A stretch of DNA of 19,113 bases. Origin: JANYGM01 sp043764015. Its GTDB lineage: Bacteria > Bacteroidota > Bacteroidia > Cytophagales > Thermonemataceae. The notes below the pieces were generated by a model, which made no database searches, was not told the origin of the DNA, and saw nothing but the letters and a program-made list of their open reading frames with translations. Where the stretch lies: contig JAYUKY010000021.1 in assembly GCA_043764015.1 (NCBI GenBank), forward strand, positions 1-19,113. Direction: 5' to 3'. The position numbers and the translations under genes are program-made. Position 1 is the stretch's first letter; each line of letters begins with the position of its first letter. Of this stretch, positions 1-5,737 are shown piece after piece.

Positions 1-30
1 ATGGTATGTCGTGGTCTTCAAATGGGTCAT
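1..30 (-). CDS. Possible 5' end of a transposase gene (partial, runs off the window)
   Basis: An ATG at 30 read leftward gives ten codons (MTHLKTTTYH) and then leaves the window. It lies about 40 bp inside the inferred IS terminal repeat, a normal leader length for a transposase. Ten codons cannot establish coding. Another minus-strand frame (reading LAAIKVIANDPFEDHDIP) is also open here but has no usual start codon, so the frame choice is uncertain. The assignment rests on the matching IS end at the right edge. Confidence 0.25.
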   Translation of the reverse strand, partial: MTHLKTTTYH

Positions 31-96
31 TAGCAATTACTTTGATAGCTGCAAGTTATTACTAAATAATTTGCAACGGAACTTTTACAGCAACAA
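1..96 (-). mobile_element. Partial insertion sequence, probable left end
   Basis: The 27-nt stretch at 70-96 (core TTTGCAACGGAACTTT) recurs in inverted orientation at 18973-18999 with two mismatches. Read leftward from it, an ATG at position 30 opens a frame to the window edge. This is the arrangement expected of an IS terminal repeat followed by a transposase start. No target duplication can be tested because the other end of this copy lies outside the window. The IS family is not recognised. Confidence 0.4.
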
Positions 97-112
97 TTAA
101 ATTAACTTCTCA

Positions 113-154
113 AAAATACAAAATACAAAATACAAAATACAAAATACAAAATAC
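113..154. repeat. Heptad tandem repeat, AAAATAC x6
   Basis: Six perfect head-to-tail copies of the 7-mer AAAATAC lie in the gap between the left IS end and the beta-propeller gene. It is one of several arrays in this window with a 7-bp period but different unit sequences. Confidence 0.9.
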
Positions 155-159
155 TTTTA

Positions 160-178
160 ATTTAGAATCATTCTAAAT
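160..178. promoter_or_regulatory. Perfect 19-bp palindrome, Fur-like operator candidate
   Basis: ATTTAGAATCATTCTAAAT is a perfect palindrome about a central C. It has the 7-1-7 layout (AGAAT-C-ATTCT core) of ferric-uptake-regulator-type operators. A copy with one mismatch lies at 1735-1753 next to a sigma-factor promoter. No gene start follows this copy closely on either strand, so its role here is unclear. Assignment to Fur rather than PerR or another dimeric regulator is inference. Confidence 0.4.
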
Positions 179-214
179 AATCTGCAATGAAATAGCAAAA
201 AAATCCTAAGTAGT

Positions 215-226
215 GGGTTACTTTTT
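215..226 (+). repeat. GGGTTACTTTTT block shared with the sigma-factor leader
   Basis: This 12-mer recurs exactly at 1806-1817, upstream of the sigma-factor gene. In both places it follows the palindrome by a few tens of bases (48 bp and 64 bp between matching points). The shared order suggests a duplicated upstream region, or a common promoter-type element with GGTTAC resembling an ECF -35 box. Confidence 0.4.
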
Positions 227-267
227 CACGAAGAAGAAAGGCTTTAATATAAAAAAGTAGGATAAGC

Positions 268-1311
268 TTATGGCATTTTAAAGACGTAGAGTTGCTTAGT
301 AACTAATCCTTGCATATAGACATATTTTTTATCTCTTGTTGGAAATAATACCATACATATTTGCCCATTATCATCTTTATTAGTCTTAAATGATATTTTT
401 TTAGATAGCTTACAATATTTATCAGACCAATTAAACACTAAAACTTGTGTAATACTATTTACATCTTGTGTGCTTCTATCTGCAATTGGTACGAAAATTT
501 CGTTTCCTCTAACATAAACTGATAAGTTCAAAATTGAAGTTTGCTCAGGATTGTTTTTTGCATCTTCCTTAACCAATTTTTCTGTGGTTTTAATAGGTTC
601 GTAGTTAGAAATATCAAAAGAGCTAATTTTATTTCCTTCTAAATCAAATAATTCTACTATACCTAAACTTGTTGCAATAGTAATAATTCTATCATTTTCT
701 ACTGCTAACTCCCTGTAATTACTGTTAGTTTGTTCTGCAATATTATCAGCTTTTAGTAATGTATTTCCAAATTTTTTAATAATGACCCCATTACTGTCTA
801 GTTTCAGAAATACTTTACCATCTTTTTCTGGGTCTGTTGGAAAGTAAATATTATTTTCTTTATCTAAAAAAAAATCATAGGTAGTAGAAGATATCCTATC
901 AGCTAACTTTATACTTTTGATAAATTCTCCCTTGGTTTTATTAAAAATGTTAATCCGTTGGTTTCCTTGATCATATGCATAAATTTTATTGTTTCTAATA
1001 ATAGGGCTAAAGACATGATTAAACTCGCCAGGACCTGCCCCACGAGTATTTCCTAAAATATATCTTAGGTTAAAATTTGTATCTGTTACCAAGATACGTG
1101 ATTTACTACTCTCAGCAAGCATAATAATGTTGTCTTCTACATTGATAGCAGACATTTGCCCTATTAAAATGGTGTCAGAAATTCTATTAAGTGTTTTTAT
1201 GGGTGAAAGTTCTATATTTTCTATTTTTTGGACAGAATAATCCTCCTGCTTAGATATATTACAACCCCAAATAGAAAATAGACTGATTATTAGATATACT
1301 TTATTTTTCAT
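268..1311 (-). CDS. Six-bladed beta-propeller lipoprotein (Bacteroidota type)
   Basis: The 347-residue product has a lipoprotein signal: a basic start, a hydrophobic core and a candidate acylated Cys17 in IWGC. The Trp at -2 is unusual, but no other Cys fits. The mature part has repeated strand-turn patterns typical of NHL/6-bladed propellers, including GAGPGEF (91-97) and YAYDQGNQRINIFN (111-124), which mark these Bacteroidota propeller lipoproteins. They are envelope-anchored and of unknown ligand. A tiny Cys-rich secreted peptide gene lies 62 bp upstream on the same strand, matching the general pairing of such propellers with small secreted peptides in this phylum (recalled, not checked). 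A hairpin in the gap may lower its expression relative to the peptide. The family call is firm; the function is unknown. Confidence 0.82.
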   Translation of the reverse strand: MKNKVYLIISLFSIWGCNISKQEDYSVQKIENIELSPIKTLNRISDTILIGQMSAINVEDNIIMLAESSKSRILVTDTNFNLRYILGNTRGAGPGEFNHVFSPIIRNNKIYAYDQGNQRINIFNKTKGEFIKSIKLADRISSTTYDFFLDKENNIYFPTDPEKDGKVFLKLDSNGVIIKKFGNTLLKADNIAEQTNSNYRELAVENDRIITIATSLGIVELFDLEGNKISSFDISNYEPIKTTEKLVKEDAKNNPEQTSILNLSVYVRGNEIFVPIADRSTQDVNSITQVLVFNWSDKYCKLSKKISFKTNKDDNGQICMVLFPTRDKKYVYMQGLVTKQLYVFKMP

Positions 1312-1330
1312 TTATAAAATGGTTTCAATG

Positions 1331-1365
1331 AAAAAGCAAGTTAAAAATGCATCAACCTGCTTTTT
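1331..1365 (-). terminator. Hairpin between peptide and propeller genes (attenuator candidate)
   Basis: The arms 1331-1342 and 1354-1365 pair over 12 bp with one mismatch around an 11-nt loop. Read leftward, the second arm ends in a run of T. It sits in the 62-bp gap of a co-directional gene pair, so it may be a partial terminator giving more peptide mRNA than propeller mRNA. Confidence 0.55.
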
Positions 1366-1373
1366 ATTTTGGT

Positions 1374-1601
1374 TTAGGCTTCGGCTACTACTTTTGGACA
1401 TCTTTTAATAGTAACACCACGTCCAGGAGCATTTGCACAAGCTACTCCATCACTGGTTGCAGTACAAGATACTGTGCCAGTACAACTTACTATGCTTCCA
1501 CCTCCACAAGCAGAGGAGCAAGCCACTTGTGCGTCCAATATATTTGGAGCTAAAAAGCTCATACCTGCAAGTAGCAGGGCAAAAATCATTTTTCGTTTCA
1601 T
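1374..1601 (-). CDS. Small secreted six-cysteine peptide
   Basis: The 75-residue product starts with a clear Sec signal (MKRKMIFALLLAGMSFLAP), likely cut after LDAQ near residue 25. The mature part of about 50 residues has six cysteines (28, 32, 40, 46, 55, 68), is rich in Gly, Ser and Thr, and ends in a short basic stretch and VVAEA. An even cysteine number in an exported peptide suggests three disulfides. No NVEALA motif is visible, but size, secretion and position directly upstream of a beta-propeller lipoprotein resemble that kind of Bacteroidota peptide/propeller pair. A 207-bp opposite-strand frame over the same DNA is very Ser/Thr/Tyr/Cys-rich and is judged a shadow. The role (signal, ligand or toxin-like peptide) is unknown. 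Confidence 0.7.
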   Translation of the reverse strand: MKRKMIFALLLAGMSFLAPNILDAQVACSSACGGGSIVSCTGTVSCTATSDGVACANAPGRGVTIKRCPKVVAEA

Positions 1602-1661
1602 TTACTTAGGAATTAGAATGTTATAAAAAACTTTGAAATTAGTAGAAATATTTTTACTCTC

Positions 1662-1698
1662 GCAAATTTGCAAATTTGCAAATTTGCAAATTTGCAAA
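1662..1698. repeat. Octad tandem repeat, GCAAATTT x4.6
   Basis: Four full copies plus a partial copy of the 8-mer GCAAATTT lie upstream of the peptide gene. Each junction contains the palindrome AAATTTGCAAATTT, so the array is self-complementary and can fold. Confidence 0.9.
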
Positions 1699-1734
1699 CA
1701 AGCTTTTGAGCATTTATTTTTTAAAGGTAGTGTA

Positions 1735-1770
1735 ATTTATAATCATTCTAAATAATATTATCTATCTTTG
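1735..1770 (+). promoter_or_regulatory. Promoter with overlapping Fur-like palindrome, upstream of sigma gene
   Basis: TATCTTTG at 1763-1770 matches the Bacteroidota -7 box TAnnTTTG. The area where a -33 TTTG box should lie is occupied by ATTTATAATCATTCTAAAT (1735-1753), which differs by one base from the perfect palindrome at 160-178. This overlap is what a repressor operator would show. The leader to the ATG at 1898 would be about 120 nt. Confidence 0.45.
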
Positions 1771-1805
1771 ATACAAAAAATAAATAGACAAATAGTCTAA
1801 TCAAC

Positions 1806-1817
1806 GGGTTACTTTTT
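1806..1817 (+). repeat. Second copy of GGGTTACTTTTT
   Basis: Exact copy of the 12-mer at 215-226, located 80 bp before the sigma-factor ATG. Its GGTTAC could be an ECF-type -35 element, for example for autoregulation, but no -10 element can be fixed by eye. Confidence 0.4.
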
Positions 1818-1897
1818 GCAGTAATCAGCATTAAGAGAAAATAATGATAGCATAATATAATGTGTGCTTTTGTCTTCATTTGTTAATATCAACTAAA

Positions 1898-2521
1898 ATG
1901 AGTAATTTTCGTGGAAATACTGTACTAAAAACAAATTTTACTAAATTTTCTACGCACTTGATAACACAAGCCATAGACGAAAAAGACCTTATTGCAGGCA
2001 TACGTGAACACGACGCGCAAGCCCTAGAACTTTTGTATAAGCGGTATTATGGAAGTATTGCCCATTTTATTTTGCAAAACAACGGCACAGAACAAGAAGC
2101 AAAAGATATTTATCAAGAGGCAATTGTACTTTTCTATGAAAAACTACAAGAGCCGCATTTTTTGCTGACTTGCCAAATAAAGACCTACATCTACTCCATT
2201 TGCAGAAAAATGTGGCTAAAAGTCCTTAGAAACAAAGAAAAATATATAAGAAAAATAGAAGATTTTGAAGAATTTATCCCTTTTGAACAAGGAGAAGATA
2301 ACGACAATACAGAAAAAGAAGTACAGTTTAAGTGTATGGAAGAAGCTATGAAACAGCTTGGAGAGCCTTGTGCAACCATTTTGACAGATTTTTATATAGA
2401 AGAAAAATCTATGGCAGAAATTACAGAGAAAATGGGCTACACTAACTCCGACAACACAAAAACACAAAAATATAAGTGTCTTATGAGGCTGAAAAAGATA
2501 TTTTTTCAAGCATACACATAA
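1898..2521 (+). CDS. ECF-like sigma-70 family RNA polymerase sigma factor
   Basis: The frame is open from a GTG at 1862, but the first 12 residues (MCFCLHLLISTK) look non-coding, so ATG 1898 after an A-rich leader is chosen (207 residues). Region 2 is recognisable from about IREHDAQALELLYKRYYG to the DIYQEAIVLFYEKL helix (core binding, region 2.2) and the basic YIYSICRKMWLKVLRN segment. Region 4 spans LGEPCATILTDFYIEEKSMAEITEKMGY with a basic recognition segment (NTKTQKYKCLMRLKKIF). There is no region 1.1 or 3, as in ECF-type factors. The next gene, 98 bp downstream, codes for a membrane protein with an anti-sigma-like cytoplasmic N-terminus, so the two probably form a sigma/anti-sigma unit. 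The inducing signal is unknown. Confidence 0.85.
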   Translation: MSNFRGNTVLKTNFTKFSTHLITQAIDEKDLIAGIREHDAQALELLYKRYYGSIAHFILQNNGTEQEAKDIYQEAIVLFYEKLQEPHFLLTCQIKTYIYSICRKMWLKVLRNKEKYIRKIEDFEEFIPFEQGEDNDNTEKEVQFKCMEEAMKQLGEPCATILTDFYIEEKSMAEITEKMGYTNSDNTKTQKYKCLMRLKKIFFQAYT

Positions 2522-2567
2522 ATACGAAGTTTTTGTCATTGTTTATAGACTAAAAACGACTAAAAAC

Positions 2568-2595
2568 ATTCACAATTTAAAATTTAAAATTCACA
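2568..2595. repeat. Heptad array, ATTCACA/ATTTAAA x4
   Basis: Four units in exact 7-bp phase: ATTCACA, then two ATTTAAA, then ATTCACA. It lies 46 bp after the sigma-factor stop and before the protease gene. The same two unit types occur at 12884-12918 and, inverted, at 4906-4940. Confidence 0.8.
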
Positions 2596-2619
2596 ATTAG
2601 TTGAGAAAATACTACAAAA

Positions 2620-3735
2620 ATGAGCCTTACCACCAAATACGAACAAATAGAGAATTATCTCAATAACCGACTTACAGCACAAGAAAATACAGATTTTGAA
2701 GCAAAAATGCAACAAAATCCTGATTTCTTGGCAGAAGTAAACGAGCATCGTAGCTTTATGGAAAGTTTGCAAATGTATGGCAACCGCAAAAAAATAAAAC
2801 TACAATTAGAAAGTTTCCACGCTACAATGGAAAAGCCTACTGTGATGTTTTATAAAGCAAAAAGTATCAAAAATTTCTTCCAAAAACATCTTCCAACTAT
2901 TGCGGTGGCTGCATCTGTGGCAGTATTTACGGTTTTTGGCGTACTTTGGAATAATAATCATTTTAATACACTAGAAAATCAACAAATTGGCTATTACAAA
3001 TCTCTTAAAAAAGATATTGAAAAAGTCAAAAAAACACAAGCAGACCTAGTAGAACAAACAAAAGACATCAACGAACCTAAGAAAGTAAATTATACAGCAA
3101 CTGCTTTTCTAATTTCTTCAAATGGTTTTTTGATAACAAACCGCCACACTATTGACAAAAATAATGTAATGTACGTGGAGGCAAAAATAGATGGTGTTGC
3201 AGGCAAAAAAGACTCTGTTTTACGCTTAAAAGTAGCTGTTTTTTATGAAGATAAAATTCAAGATTTGGCTATTTTGAAGATTGTAGATGATAATTTTAAA
3301 GGTTTTGGAAAACTTCCCTATGCTTTGCGTTCTGATGTGGCTGATTTGGGTGAAGAAGTCTTTACTTTGGCTTATCCACACGAAGATATGGTTTATGGTG
3401 AAGGTTCTGTAAGTTCAAAAAGTGGCTTTGAAGGTGATTCTGTTGCGTATCAAATTTCTATTCCTGTAAATCCAGGTAATAGTGGAAGCCCACTTTTAGA
3501 TGAAAAAGGCAATTTAATTGGAATTATTACAGGCAAAAACACCAATGAAGACGGTGCAGCATTTGCCATAAAGTCGCAATATGTACGTGCTATCATTGAT
3601 TCTATCTCAAAAAATCACCCAGAAAGCAACATACAATTACCTGTTTATAACCAGTTGCAATATCTCAAACGCCCTCAACAAATCAAAAAATTGAAAGATT
3701 GCGTTTTTGAACTCAAAGTTTATTCTAGCAAATAA
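2620..3735 (+). CDS. Membrane-anchored trypsin-like serine protease with anti-sigma-like N-terminus
   Basis: The 371-residue product has three parts. Residues 1-85 are cytoplasmic and resemble anti-sigma/FecR-type N-termini (YEQIENYLNNRLTAQENTDFEAKMQQNPDF). One membrane helix follows at about 91-110. A short coiled coil (about 117-150) leads to a periplasmic chymotrypsin/DegP-fold protease domain (155-335). The catalytic triad is visible: His176 in LITNRHTI, Asp215 in IQDLAIL, Ser288 in NPGNSGSP. No PDZ domain follows, unlike DegP/HtrA. It lies 98 bp after a sigma-factor gene on the same strand. The likely role is a sigma regulator whose sensory half is a protease; that coupling is inferred. 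The protease assignment is firm, the anti-sigma part moderate. Confidence 0.82.
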   Translation: MSLTTKYEQIENYLNNRLTAQENTDFEAKMQQNPDFLAEVNEHRSFMESLQMYGNRKKIKLQLESFHATMEKPTVMFYKAKSIKNFFQKHLPTIAVAASVAVFTVFGVLWNNNHFNTLENQQIGYYKSLKKDIEKVKKTQADLVEQTKDINEPKKVNYTATAFLISSNGFLITNRHTIDKNNVMYVEAKIDGVAGKKDSVLRLKVAVFYEDKIQDLAILKIVDDNFKGFGKLPYALRSDVADLGEEVFTLAYPHEDMVYGEGSVSSKSGFEGDSVAYQISIPVNPGNSGSPLLDEKGNLIGIITGKNTNEDGAAFAIKSQYVRAIIDSISKNHPESNIQLPVYNQLQYLKRPQQIKKLKDCVFELKVYSSK

Positions 3736-3760
3736 ACTTAGTAGTACCTTACTTCTTTTT

Positions 3761-3816
3761 TTAACACTAAGTTCATTAAGAAATACACACTAAGTAAGCA
3801 CTAAGAAATACAAAAT
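3761..3816 (-). repeat. Dispersed intergenic repeat (CTTAGTG-rich), copy 1
   Basis: The reverse complement begins TTTTGTATTTCTTAGTGC and continues with two further CTTAGTG/TTAGTG units. It aligns along its whole length, with a few mismatches and small gaps, to 17063-17115 on the other strand. Both copies are intergenic. Confidence 0.7.
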
Positions 3817-3848
3817 TAGGAATTTATTTGTAGTGCATTCCCGCAGCC

Positions 3849-3870
3849 GTTGTTTGTGTCTTCACAAACG
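3849..3870. repeat. GTTGTTTGTG hairpin repeat, copy 1
   Basis: GTTTGTG (3852-3858), a 4-nt loop and CACAAAC (3863-3869) form a perfect 7-4-7 hairpin. The same motif occurs at 5671-5691, and a related one at 12461-12484, all between genes, which points to a small palindromic repeat family. Confidence 0.6.
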
Positions 3871-3888
3871 ACTACAAGAAATCCACAA

Positions 3889-3917
3889 AAAAGCCTAACT
3901 AAAATAGTTAGGCTTTT
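3889..3917. terminator. Bidirectional Rho-independent terminator
   Basis: The arms AAGCCTAACT (3891-3900) and AGTTAGGCTT (3906-3915) pair perfectly around a 5-nt loop, and the stem is extended by A and T runs on both sides. It lies between the convergent protease and TPR genes and can serve both. Confidence 0.85.
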
Positions 3918-3963
3918 CCACGTTATTTTTCTATTTTTTACACCTTAAACTAGTCCATTATGA

Positions 3964-4761
3964 CTATTTTTCAAGCATTGCTTTATATTTTTTTGCTGTT
4001 GTAGCATCTTGTGAATCTTGGTATTTGCTTACCACTTCGTTATAGATTTCAATAGCTTTTTCTTTATTTTTGTTGCTTTCATAAGCAAGAGCCAATTTCA
4101 TCAAATAAATAGGGGTGAAATATTTATTTGGATAATGGTCAGCAGCTTTTTTATAAAAATTGATAGCATCTTCATATTTTGTAAGTTCCATAGCGGCATC
4201 TGCACGCAAGCAATAGGCACGAGCCTGCACAATCATATCATCAGAAGAAAACTTATCTAACTGATTTACAGCATCTTGGAATTTTCCATCACGCATATAA
4301 ACCGTTGCTGCAATAAGTTCTGCAACATTACTAGCTTTTGCCATAGAATAATCATCAGCAATTTTCACAACGCCCAAATTATTACCATTTCCTTTAAGAA
4401 GTGTTTTTAAAGAATCTTTTTCAAAGTTAAATTCCGCAGGAAAAAGCTGCTTTAAAGCCTCTTCTTGCTGATTTTGCGCTACATAACGGTAGCCAAAAAA
4501 CGCAGCGGTTGCCACAAGTGCCACTACAAGTACCGTAACAATTACTTTAGAATTTTTTTGTACAAAATCCTCTGTTTTGTCAAGTGCAATCTCTGGGTTT
4601 TCCCAAATATTATCACTCATTACTTCCACTTCTCCCTCAAAAGGAGTACCATCTGCGTTAAGTTGAGGAACATTTTGTACTGGTGTTTGCACGTCAGTAG
4701 TAATATTGTTGGTAGTGTCTGCGTTAGCATTTGCTACATCTTTGATGTCTTTTTTTGCCAT
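3964..4761 (-). CDS. Membrane-anchored tetratricopeptide repeat protein
   Basis: The 265-residue protein has a polar, Asn/Thr-rich N-terminal tail (1-70), one membrane helix (about 72-94) with no cleavable signal, and a C-terminal domain with about three TPR-like repeats (roughly 147-180, 182-215, 218-250). The repeats show typical A..Y...G.Y..A...Y patterns such as AAMELTKYEDAINFYKKAADHYP. The topology, N-in with TPRs in the periplasm, resembles YfgM-type proteins that scaffold envelope assembly, but sequence relationship to YfgM was not tested. It stands alone, with its own promoter at 4853-4883 and a terminator 47 bp beyond the stop. Such genes are common in Bacteroidota and usually annotated only as TPR protein. 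Confidence 0.8.
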   Translation of the reverse strand: MAKKDIKDVANANADTTNNITTDVQTPVQNVPQLNADGTPFEGEVEVMSDNIWENPEIALDKTEDFVQKNSKVIVTVLVVALVATAAFFGYRYVAQNQQEEALKQLFPAEFNFEKDSLKTLLKGNGNNLGVVKIADDYSMAKASNVAELIAATVYMRDGKFQDAVNQLDKFSSDDMIVQARAYCLRADAAMELTKYEDAINFYKKAADHYPNKYFTPIYLMKLALAYESNKNKEKAIEIYNEVVSKYQDSQDATTAKKYKAMLEK

Positions 4762-4852
4762 TTTGGTATAACTAGCTTTCGTAAATTAGTCTTAATAGTT
4801 TTTTACTAAATTTCTAATTTAAGTCTTACAACTAAATTCTTAAATTGAGGTG

Positions 4853-4883
4853 CAAAATTAGAAAAAATTTAGATTAAAACAAA
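4853..4883 (-). promoter_or_regulatory. Bacteroidota-type promoter of the TPR gene
   Basis: Read leftward, TTTG (4883-4880) is followed after 19 nt by TAATTTTG (4860-4853). These match the -33 TTTG and -7 TAnnTTTG elements of Bacteroidota sigma-70-type promoters. The start site should lie near 4846, giving a leader of about 85 nt. Confidence 0.6.
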
Positions 4884-4905
4884 CATTTTTTTAAGAATAT
4901 CCATT

Positions 4906-4940
4906 TTTAAATTGTGAATTGTGAATTGTGAATTGTGAAT
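4906..4940. repeat. Heptad array, TTTAAAT then TGTGAAT x4
   Basis: Five units in 7-bp phase. It is the inverted counterpart of the ATTCACA/ATTTAAA arrays at 2568-2595 and 12884-12918. It lies 47 bp beyond the stop of the ABC ATPase gene. Confidence 0.85.
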
Positions 4941-4987
4941 GAATGCAGAATACTTGCTATCATATTGATAATCAATATGATACATTA

Positions 4988-5638
4988 TTAAATAATATTC
5001 CCATCTTGCAAAACAATGGTACGGTCAGCCATTTTTGCGAGTGTTTCATTGTGCGTAACAATCACGAAAGTTTGGTTAAATTTTTCTCTCAAATCAAAGA
5101 AAATATGATGTAATTCTTGTGCATTTTTGGAGTCCAAATTGCCACTAGGTTCATCAGCAAGTACAATATCAGGAGAATTGATTAAGGCACGAGCCACCGC
5201 CACACGTTGTTGCTCACCGCCAGAGAGTTGTGAAGGAAAATGGTTTATTCTTTCGCCTAAATTTAGCATTTCAAGCAGCATTTTGGCACGCTCACGAGTA
5301 GTTTTTTCGTCCTTTTTGCCTATCCACGCAGGCAAGCAAACATTTTCTAGTGCCGTAAATTCAGGTAAAAGATTATGAAACTGAAAAATAAAACCAATTT
5401 TATTATTTCTTAGTGTAGAAAGTCCCTTTTCTGATAATTGGGTGATATTTTGGTCATTGAAAAGTACATTTCCAACATCTGGGCGGTCAAGTGTACCAAT
5501 AATGTGCAAAAGTGTACTTTTTCCTGCACCAGATGCGCCCACAATAGCCAAAACCTCTCCTTTTTGTATGTGTAAATTGATATTTTTGAGAACTTGTAAT
5601 TTTTTATAACTTTTACTTATATTTTCAATTTTAATCAT
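4988..5638 (-). CDS. lolD: ABC transporter ATP-binding protein, LolD/MacB type
   Basis: The 216-residue stand-alone nucleotide-binding subunit is complete. It shows Walker A GASGAGKST (34-42), a Q-loop at Gln86 (FIFQFHNLLPEF), the signature LSGGEQQRV (138-146), Walker B IVLADEP with catalytic Glu163, a D-loop (SGNLDS) and the H-loop His196. The FQ.H.LLPEFTALENV segment and the short length are typical of the LolD/MacB/FtsE branch, which powers lipoprotein release or other mechanotransmission at the inner membrane. No membrane subunit (LolC/E) lies next to it in the window. The family is certain; the exact transporter is inferred from subfamily resemblance. Confidence 0.82.
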   Translation of the reverse strand: MIKIENISKSYKKLQVLKNINLHIQKGEVLAIVGASGAGKSTLLHIIGTLDRPDVGNVLFNDQNITQLSEKGLSTLRNNKIGFIFQFHNLLPEFTALENVCLPAWIGKKDEKTTRERAKMLLEMLNLGERINHFPSQLSGGEQQRVAVARALINSPDIVLADEPSGNLDSKNAQELHHIFFDLREKFNQTFVIVTHNETLAKMADRTIVLQDGNII

Positions 5639-5670
5639 ATATTTTGTTTAGTATAGTATAACTTCTCATT

Positions 5671-5691
5671 GTTGTTTGTGAAAACACAAAC
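5671..5691. repeat. GTTGTTTGTG hairpin repeat, copy 2
   Basis: GTTTGTG (5674-5680), AAAA loop, CACAAAC (5685-5691), in the short gap between the ABC ATPase and kinase genes. Same family as 3849-3870. It has no T tract suited to a terminator on the minus strand. Confidence 0.55.
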
Positions 5692-5709
5692 AATGGCTAC
5701 CATTTTACG

Positions 5710-5737
5710 TTTGTACTTCTTATTTCGTACCTCGTAC
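5710..5737. repeat. Heptad array, TTCGTAC-like x4
   Basis: Four degenerate 7-mers in phase (TTTGTAC, TTCTTAT, TTCGTAC, CTCGTAC) end exactly at the base before the stop codon of the histidine-kinase-like gene. Confidence 0.65.

Noticed and set aside
1347..1553. Plus-strand frame of 68 codons rich in Ser, Thr, Tyr and Cys
   Set aside because: It is the antisense of the Cys-rich peptide gene and overlaps the hairpin. The opposite strand has a proper signal peptide and better context.
1862..1897. GTG start for the sigma factor
   Set aside because: The added residues are unlike sigma-factor N-termini, and ATG 1898 has a typical A-rich leader.
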